Shown here in pieces: positions 19,805 through 25,122 of a DNA stretch of 25,122 nt. A program made the position numbers and the translations under genes. Source of the stretch: Pholiota molesta (lineage: Eukaryota > Basidiomycota > Agaricomycetes > Agaricales > Strophariaceae); assembly GCA_014925825.1 (NCBI GenBank), contig JACGCK010000426.1:1-25122 (forward strand). The letters run 5' to 3'. The notes under the pieces were generated by a model that did not search any database, was not told where the DNA came from, and saw nothing but the letters and a program-made list of their open reading frames with translations. The number at the start of each line of letters is the position of its first letter. Positions within the stretch are counted from its first letter, which is position 1.

Positions 19805-20556
19805 TATGGACCGCCAAATGCACATTTATTCCCACATGCGCGCCAATGGGGCTCAGCTCATGAGACCACCGTCTTTACCCTTCGGACCCTCGTAGATGGC
19901 TAAATACTATGTATTGTAGTCCGTATAAAATAAAATAACACTGTGTTGAACTTTGCAAGTCCCTCTGATGTCGTTGCCGACGTTTTTGGAAGCCGGGCGG
20001 GCCCATCAAATCATCATCAACACTTCGAACCTGCTTCAGTAACTAAGTATTGGAATTTCAAGAAAGGAATATACATAAGTATATGTACAGAGGGATCTTG
20101 CATAGGTTCCAACCTACATTCTTGTCTTTATATTATCCGAGTCTCCCTTTCAATAGTGCGAAATGCAATTGGAATCATTACCTATCTCTAGGTACATATC
20201 TGAGAAGAAATACCTTGAAATCAGTGAGGTTTCCAGCAGATTTTCAAAGAAAGTAAGATAATAAGTACTGTAAAACTACATGGGGTATTTGGATAATAGG
20301 TTTGTTCAAAATTCTGCTACTTTACTGCAACTCCGACGTGTCGACAATTAATTGATGGGCCCGGCCTGGGACGTCGACAACGTCATCAGAGGCACTTGTA
20401 TAGGTCAAGACAGTGTTATTTTATTTTATATAGATAGTATTAAATTATCTACGATGGACCGAAGGGTAAGGAAAGTGTTCTCATGAGCTGAGCCCCATTG
20501 GCGCGCGCGCACATTCGCGCACACGTGGGAATAAATGTGCATTTTGGCGGTCCATA
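19805..20556. mobile_element. 752-bp foldback element with ~200-bp inverted arms and 6-bp TSD
   Basis: Left arm 19805 to about 20012 and right arm about 20350-20556 are inverted copies. Both start TATGGACCGCCAAA and run through TGCACATTTATTCCCAC, a GCGC tract, CATGAGCTGAGCC and a TATAAAATAAAATAACAC-like block. TTTGTG is duplicated at 19799-19804 and 20557-20562. The 340-bp centre is AT-rich and non-coding. A third, solo arm lies at 18430-18625. Confidence 0.88.
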
Positions 20557-20562
20557 TTTGTG

Positions 20563-21130
20563 CATATATCACCGACCCGCTCGCCGAATGAGTTCATATA
20601 TATCTACGTACTTTATTCCACTTTACCCATTGACATTGGAGTGAGATTGAAGGCGATGCGCAACCCATACGGCTTGCCACGGCGATTCACCTAATGATGC
20701 AGTCTTCATGTGGTGTGACCGTTAGAGTGTGCCAGTACCAGTCCCATGAAAAGCTGGAACTGGACTCTGGAGAGTGATCTCCGTCTCATGCGTGCGGGGT
20801 ACAAAACGACAGACGCGCCCATCCAATGACGTCGGGATACTCATTTCGTGCGGCATTTAGATCTGCTGATCATATTGATTCCGCCAGTGTAGACTGATTA
20901 GCGCCCACTAAACTGGGATCAGACACCGGAAATGGTTTACCGCACGCATGGAGTATATCTGAAAGGTACCTGCTGTGATTGTTTTCAATAGACAGTATGC
21001 AGTTATTAGGTAGAACGACCTAAGTAGCGTTCATATAAGCCTTTATTAATGTAACATTCAGTGCTAAGTCATTTGGCCGGGGTTCGTACTTCCACATCTT
21101 CAAAAGACGTTACATACACTCAGTTCCAGT
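20563..21130. other. No gene recognised
   Basis: No believable coding frame is visible. A hairpin at about 21006-21025 (GAACG and CGTTC around ACCTAAGTAG) shares its loop with the one at 14971-14993. The end of the stretch grades into a CT-rich leader. Confidence 0.4.
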
Positions 21131-21210
21131 GCCAACATTCTCTCTGAACTCGCATTCCTTCCCTCGCTTCTCTTCTCTATTTTCTTTCGCTTCCCAATAC
21201 CAATTCTACG

Positions 21211-21602
21211 TCGGTCCTACTGCTTCCTCTCTTCCTTGCCTTTCCCATTTACACCTATGTACGCCTTTGGCTTGTCTTGGTTCTTTCGTTTACTCAACTC
21301 CCATCGCTCTTCATTCGCACCGCAGCTCCGTCGTTACGCGCAGTGTTGATCTCGTCTTTGCCACCCCGCGTCCTCGCTCATCCCTGCCACCCAACACCAC
21401 ACGGGTTTCGTCTTCGTTCAACGCCCAACGCGCTTGATCTTTGTCGGTCCTGGCACTTGCTTTCTCCCTCGCTTTTCCCATTCACGCCTATGTACGACTC
21501 TGGCTTGTCCTTGTTCTTTCGTTTACTCAAGTCCCATCCCTCTTCATTCACATCGCAGCTCGATCTTTACGCCCACTGTCGATCTCGTCCTTGCCACCTC
21601 CA
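21211..21602 (+). repeat. Direct duplication of CT-rich leader, 232-bp offset
   Basis: Sequence around 21211-21373 repeats at 21443-21602, for example CCTATGTACG at 21254 and 21486, TTCTTTCGTTTACTCAA, and TCTTCATTCRCA. The period is about 232 bases with roughly 80-85% identity by eye. It precedes ATG 21633 and is probably an untranslated leader or promoter, although long open frames run through it. Confidence 0.7.
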
Positions 21603-21632
21603 ATACGCGCTCTCGGTCTTACCCACTGAGCC

Positions 21633-22031
21633 ATGTTGACCATAGCAGCTCTCACGGCCGACAAAAGCTTGCTTCGACTTTCTGCGCAGCTGGCGAATGC
21701 AGGGAAGCGAACGATGGACAAACTATTCCCCCGGTCTTTCAACGGGCATTTGCTCGTTACGTGCGTTCTTCGCTTGTTTTATTTTATTGTGTCAATGATA
21801 TGTTTTCGTTAGCGCCAACGCGCATGCGCGACGCGGTCGTCCTTCCCACCTTACCGCGCAAGTTTTCGATGGCCCGGGCGCCTTTTTGGGAGGTGTACAT
21901 TTCAACCTCGACGAAGCCAGCACCCCCACTTTCCGACCGTATGATGCGCTAAAGTCCAAGGGTCTCCAGCGCACCGCCGACAAATGGGCGCATCAGAATT
22001 TTCTGGAGCTCAAAACATACACCGTTCTTCG
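21633..22031 (+). CDS. Unrecognised protein, first two exons; 3' end unclear
   Basis: Exon 1 is 21633-21760 (MLTIAALTADKSLLRLSAQL...). A GTGCGT donor and TTAG acceptor at 21812 remove 52 nt, and exon 2 (21813-22031) reads ...QVFDGPGAFLGGVHFNLDEA...WAHQNFLELKTYTVLR to a strong GTAAGT donor. The splice joins frames correctly (phase 2). After 22032 the likely acceptor near 22076 leads into low-quality sequence and a minisatellite, so the gene may be truncated or its remaining exons unrecognised. No domain recognised. Confidence 0.45.
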
Positions 22032-22150
22032 GTAAGTACATGGTCTTGATTTCTTATTCTCAAGCTAATCTCCAAGTCGAGTCGATATAACTAGTTTCCA
22101 TTTTCTGAGATTTATCTTGTCTTCGCGCTGTGCTATCTTGCAGTCCTTGT

Positions 22151-22236
22151 TATGTTTTATACGCATTGCTATCTCGTATGTTTTATACACATTGCTATCT
22201 TGTATGTTTTATACACATCGCTATCTTGTATCTTTT
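22151..22236 (+). repeat. 26-bp minisatellite, ~3.3 copies
   Basis: Units start at 22151, 22177, 22203 and (partial) 22229, with consensus TATGTTTTATACACATTG then CTATCTTG. It lies just after the visible exons of the 21633 gene. Confidence 0.85.
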
Positions 22237-23350
22237 GTTCTGTTTCATAGCGTATTCGAAAATGTATTTCTAATTGTATTAAAACTATGTCTACTATTAC
22301 TGTGTTATCTGAATGTACTTGGAGCGTTCAGAAATCATAGACTCGTTCTCCAACGCCAAAGTCGCCGGCTCGCCGGCCAGCCCGTAGCTAAACTGCCGCG
22401 ACGTGACTCCATCCACCACAACCGCGTTACCGCCGTTCTGCAACACACTCCGCCATGCGCACCAGGAACTCGGCATGCAACGACGCGATACACGGCTACA
22501 CGCAAAGGATAACATCAGAGGCCACCTTGAGCAACGAGAAGGCGCGCACTTACGCAGGAGGACGCGGGCTGGAGACGGCAAACGCGAGGAGAAAGGTGGA
22601 GGCCGCTGCAGCCCCGCGGTTGCTACACTTGGTGGTGCGCTCCTGGCTGCGTGAGGTCGGTGCACAATCGCGCCACCAAGTTTACCGCATCCATGCCTGC
22701 AGCATGCAGACAAGCTCGCATGCGCAGGAGCGAGCACTGTCTGGCCCACAGGCCAACACTCTCTGTGAGCTTCCGTGGCGCTGTCAACGTCCCATAACCG
22801 TTTCCGCGTACCCTGTGTCACGGAGATGCAACACTGCAGCTGGGCTGTGCACGGGCGAAAAAACATGTCGAATATTTGGTTATACGGACTCGCATATAAT
22901 AAACCGTCGAATAATGTAAATATATTGGTATTTTGAAAATCATAAACTATGCCTGATTAATAATTGTTAATATTTTCCTTGCCTTTACCCTTTCTTCTGG
23001 TCACCTGCCCTCCATTGTTACTTTTATCAACAACATCCTCCGCAACAGAATAACCATCATCCTAGGCTCACTGGGCTCAAGGATAAATTGAGAAGGCTTG
23101 CCTTTATTTGATTGTGCAGAAGGAATGGCTGCTGCGAGTGGCCACTTCAGTATTGCCCGGCCTACGGGTATCTTTTTACGACGTACAGCTTTGGGGGCAG
23201 CATTGTACTGATCCAAGTGTTGCTGAGACCAAGCGGCATCAACAAAGACCCTAAAACTGTATGGGCCCAAGGTTGTGTCATTAACACTGGCACCTCGTAG
23301 GTGCCCTGTGTGTTTGTAGACCATCCCCTGGTTATGTTTTGTCAGGGAGG
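22237..23350. other. No confident gene; GC-rich island at 22360-22870
   Basis: The GC-rich island has open frames on both strands (for example minus 22297-22866, containing GNAVVVDGVTSRQFSYGLAG), which GC content alone can produce. A minus-strand frame at 23001-23324 reads partly protein-like (LGPYSFRVFVDAAWSQQHLD) and may be a gene remnant. No terminal repeats or target duplications were found around the island. Confidence 0.35.
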
Positions 23351-23354
23351 ACTT

Positions 23355-23690
23355 TTAATTGTAGCGTCCGGGCGGACACTGCAATTAGTCACGTGACAGG
23401 ACAAAAGGAAACCTAGGTTCACCTGCACTTAGGGAGTTAGGATGACGGCTAGGTGTTCTATTAGCACTTGGTGAATGCCCGCCATACAATGACCATGTTG
23501 GGCTTATTCAAAACCGGGAGACGAGGAATCCAACCTCGACAGTTGTGATAGGGGACTGGCTCTTTCCTCCATGCCTTGTTTCCTTGTTACCTGCCCTTGT
23601 CACCTTTGGTTAGGGTGTTATGTGTTTGCCTCTCTTTCCTTTGGGGCCGCGGAAGCGGCGCCTCTGTTAGGTAGAGTTGTCTTGGGAACA
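23355..23690 (+). repeat. Palindrome plus GC-hairpin repeat, second copy
   Basis: Palindrome at 23358-23385 (one base longer at the centre, GGGCGG), then TAGGGTGTTATGTGTTTGCC and the hairpin GGGGCCGCGGAAGCGGCGCC at 23643-23662, then TCTGTTAGGTAG. It parallels 19257-19440 with a longer spacer. Confidence 0.78.
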
Positions 23691-24409
23691 GAGGGGACAA
23701 AAAAAAAAAACAAAGGGGGACCTTGATGTGTTGTTGCCTCTCGTGCGCCTTTCAAACCTAGCCTTTGAGGTTCATTCTCAGTGCCTTTCATGTGCCGCCC
23801 TGGTGCCCTTGTGCTTCTTTTTTTTTTCACTCCCTGCATGGATATGTATTTGGGTGGTGGGCCTGGGATAGCAGAGTCGGCAAGCTGTGGTTTATGAAGT
23901 CCATTTGCCCCTTTCTGGCTAGCATTCTTTAGCTGCAGGCTCACAATGGGGAAAAAAAAGCCTCTATGCCTATTTGAGCATTGGAAGATATCACCAAGGC
24001 AGTCCGTAAGATGGGCATGAAGAAGCTGACCATGCCGCCTCTCTCCTCCCCCTATAGGGCAAGAGACACTTTGTGGGCATGCATAAAGTGCTTCTCCATG
24101 TGCATTGGCTGGTGTTCTTTAGCTCACAATGGGAAGCAACGGGGGGAAATATGTTGATAATGGGACACCCACACATCAAAGGAAAATATCAACGCCCCAT
24201 CTCCTTGTGCCATGCCCCCTTCCTCATCACCCTCCTTCTGGCTCAGGACATCATCTGAATGCCCAGCCATTGCACGTGAAAGTAATGCATGGTGCCTGAA
24301 TACCCTATCTCAAACACCCTATAGCACACCATCTATCCTGCCTTCCATACCTCCCGAGTTCCCTCCATGTGTCTTCATTCCCTCCTTGTGACCTACCCTT
24401 GTCAGTTAG

Positions 24410-24612
24410 GGTGTTATGTGTTTGCCTCTATTTCTTTTGGGGCTGCGGGAGCGGCGCCTCTGTTAGGTAGGTTGTCTTTGGGTTAGAAGGATGACCTGGA
24501 CATGTGGGGTGGTTCGACACTGTGGTGCCTCCGTGGTTCAATAAAGGAAAAACAGGGAGAACAGTCCCCCCTTTTTGTGCACATGCCTGCCCCCTTTCCC
24601 TGTTTTGGGGAT
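24410..24612 (+). repeat. Subtelomeric repeat with GC hairpin, copy 1
   Basis: TAGGGTGTTATGTGTTTGCC and the hairpin GGGGCTGCGGGAGCGGCGCC (24439-24458) lead into a block (24458-24612) that recurs at 24744-24894. A further hairpin fragment, GGGCTGCGGGAGCGG, lies just after it at about 24620. Confidence 0.8.
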
Positions 24613-24743
24613 GACACTCGGGCTGCGGGAGCGGTGCGTGCGCTTCTTTATTGTTGCTGCGAAGGAAGGGCAGGGCAGGTCCTTCCAGATTTTCCAGAGC
24701 CAACACATGATTTCCCCGAAAACAAGACTTTGCAAATAACAGT

Positions 24744-24894
24744 CTCTGTTAGGTAGGTTGTCTTTGGGTTAGAAGGATGACCTGGACATGTGGGGTGACG
24801 TTCGACACTGTGGTGCCTCTCAATAAAGGAAAAACAGGGAGAACAGTCCCCCCTTTTTGTGCACATGCCTGCCCCCTTTCCCTGTTTTGGGGAT
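24744..24894 (+). repeat. Subtelomeric repeat, copy 2
   Basis: Near-identical to 24458-24612 (offset 286 bases), with small indels: an extra ACG after GGGGTG and loss of CGTGG before TCAATAAAGG. Each copy includes AATAAAGG, which resembles a poly-A signal. The copy lacks the GC hairpin. Confidence 0.88.
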
Positions 24895-25022
24895 AATGTG
24901 CCGTGGAAGGCCTCTGCAGCACCTTTTTCCGGTCCATTGCCCCCATGTGCCCTCCTTTGTGGGTTCCAAATCCCCCCTTGTGTTTGTTTTGGGGTCGGTG
25001 CCTCTGTTAGGCCACAGGAGAC

Positions 25023-25122
25023 TTAGGGTTAGGGTTTAGGTTTAGGGTTTAGGGTTTAGGGTTTAGGGTTAGGTTAGGGTTAGGGTTTAGGGTTTAGGGT
25101 TAGGGTTAGGGTTTAGGGTTAG
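25023..25122 (+). repeat. Telomere, mixed TTAGGG / TTTAGGG
   Basis: About 15 units run to the window end: roughly six TTAGGG and seven TTTAGGG, plus irregular TTTAGG and TTAGG units. The G-rich strand runs 5' to 3' toward the end, as expected for a right chromosome end. Confidence 0.95.

Noticed and set aside
23618..24866. Several 60-110-codon minus-strand ORFs in the subtelomere
   Set aside because: They follow repeat boundaries and homopolymer runs, duplicate each other, and lack any domain or splice support.
1..25122. KDZ transposase accompanying the TET/JBP-like genes
   Set aside because: Such transposases are known companions of fungal TET/JBP genes, but no ORF here shows a transposase core or a suitable long frame.

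Overview
The window looks like the right end of a chromosome from a mushroom-forming basidiomycete (Agaricomycetes). It ends in an array of mixed TTAGGG and TTTAGGG units with the G-rich strand running outward. Its genes are split by many GT-AG introns of about 43-73 nt. It carries two genes that look like the TET/JBP-type 2-oxoglutarate dioxygenases known to be expanded in these fungi. No rRNA, tRNA, CRISPR or operon structure was seen.

Layout. 1-500: a possible gene edge on the minus strand. 604-3629 (+): a seven-exon gene for a nuclear-looking protein with a DGQHR motif (DndB/ParB-like) and a long coiled coil. 3630-4829: decayed duplicates of that gene's 3' end and several short hairpins. 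4830-9127 (-): a 13-exon gene joining a TET/JBP-like dioxygenase to a C-terminal region of about 575 residues that I do not recognise, through a chain of microexons. 9128-10460: a long hairpin and a 160-bp tandem array. 10604-11805: a non-autonomous transposon with a GC-rich core and a 6-bp target duplication. 13834-14816 (+): an unrecognised four-exon gene. 15993-18146 (-): a second dioxygenase paralogue with the same exon plan but without the large C-terminal region. 18870-19175 (+): a small helical ORF. 19805-20556: a foldback element with a 6-bp target duplication. 21633-22031 (+): the start of another unrecognised gene. 22032-25022: repeat-rich subtelomere, then the telomere.

Two things link the regions. 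A family of about 27-bp imperfect palindromes (ATTG...CAAT arms, CpG-rich centre) occurs at least 12 times; copies lie on both sides of each dioxygenase gene, and one copy supplies the stop codon of the DGQHR gene. The two complete non-autonomous elements both begin with TATGG and both have 6-bp target duplications, although their remaining sequence differs, which suggests one unidentified transposase family.

The DGQHR protein and the dioxygenases could all act on DNA modification. That connection rests on family resemblance and closeness only. Gene models were spliced by eye from reading frames, splice motifs and comparison of the two paralogues.
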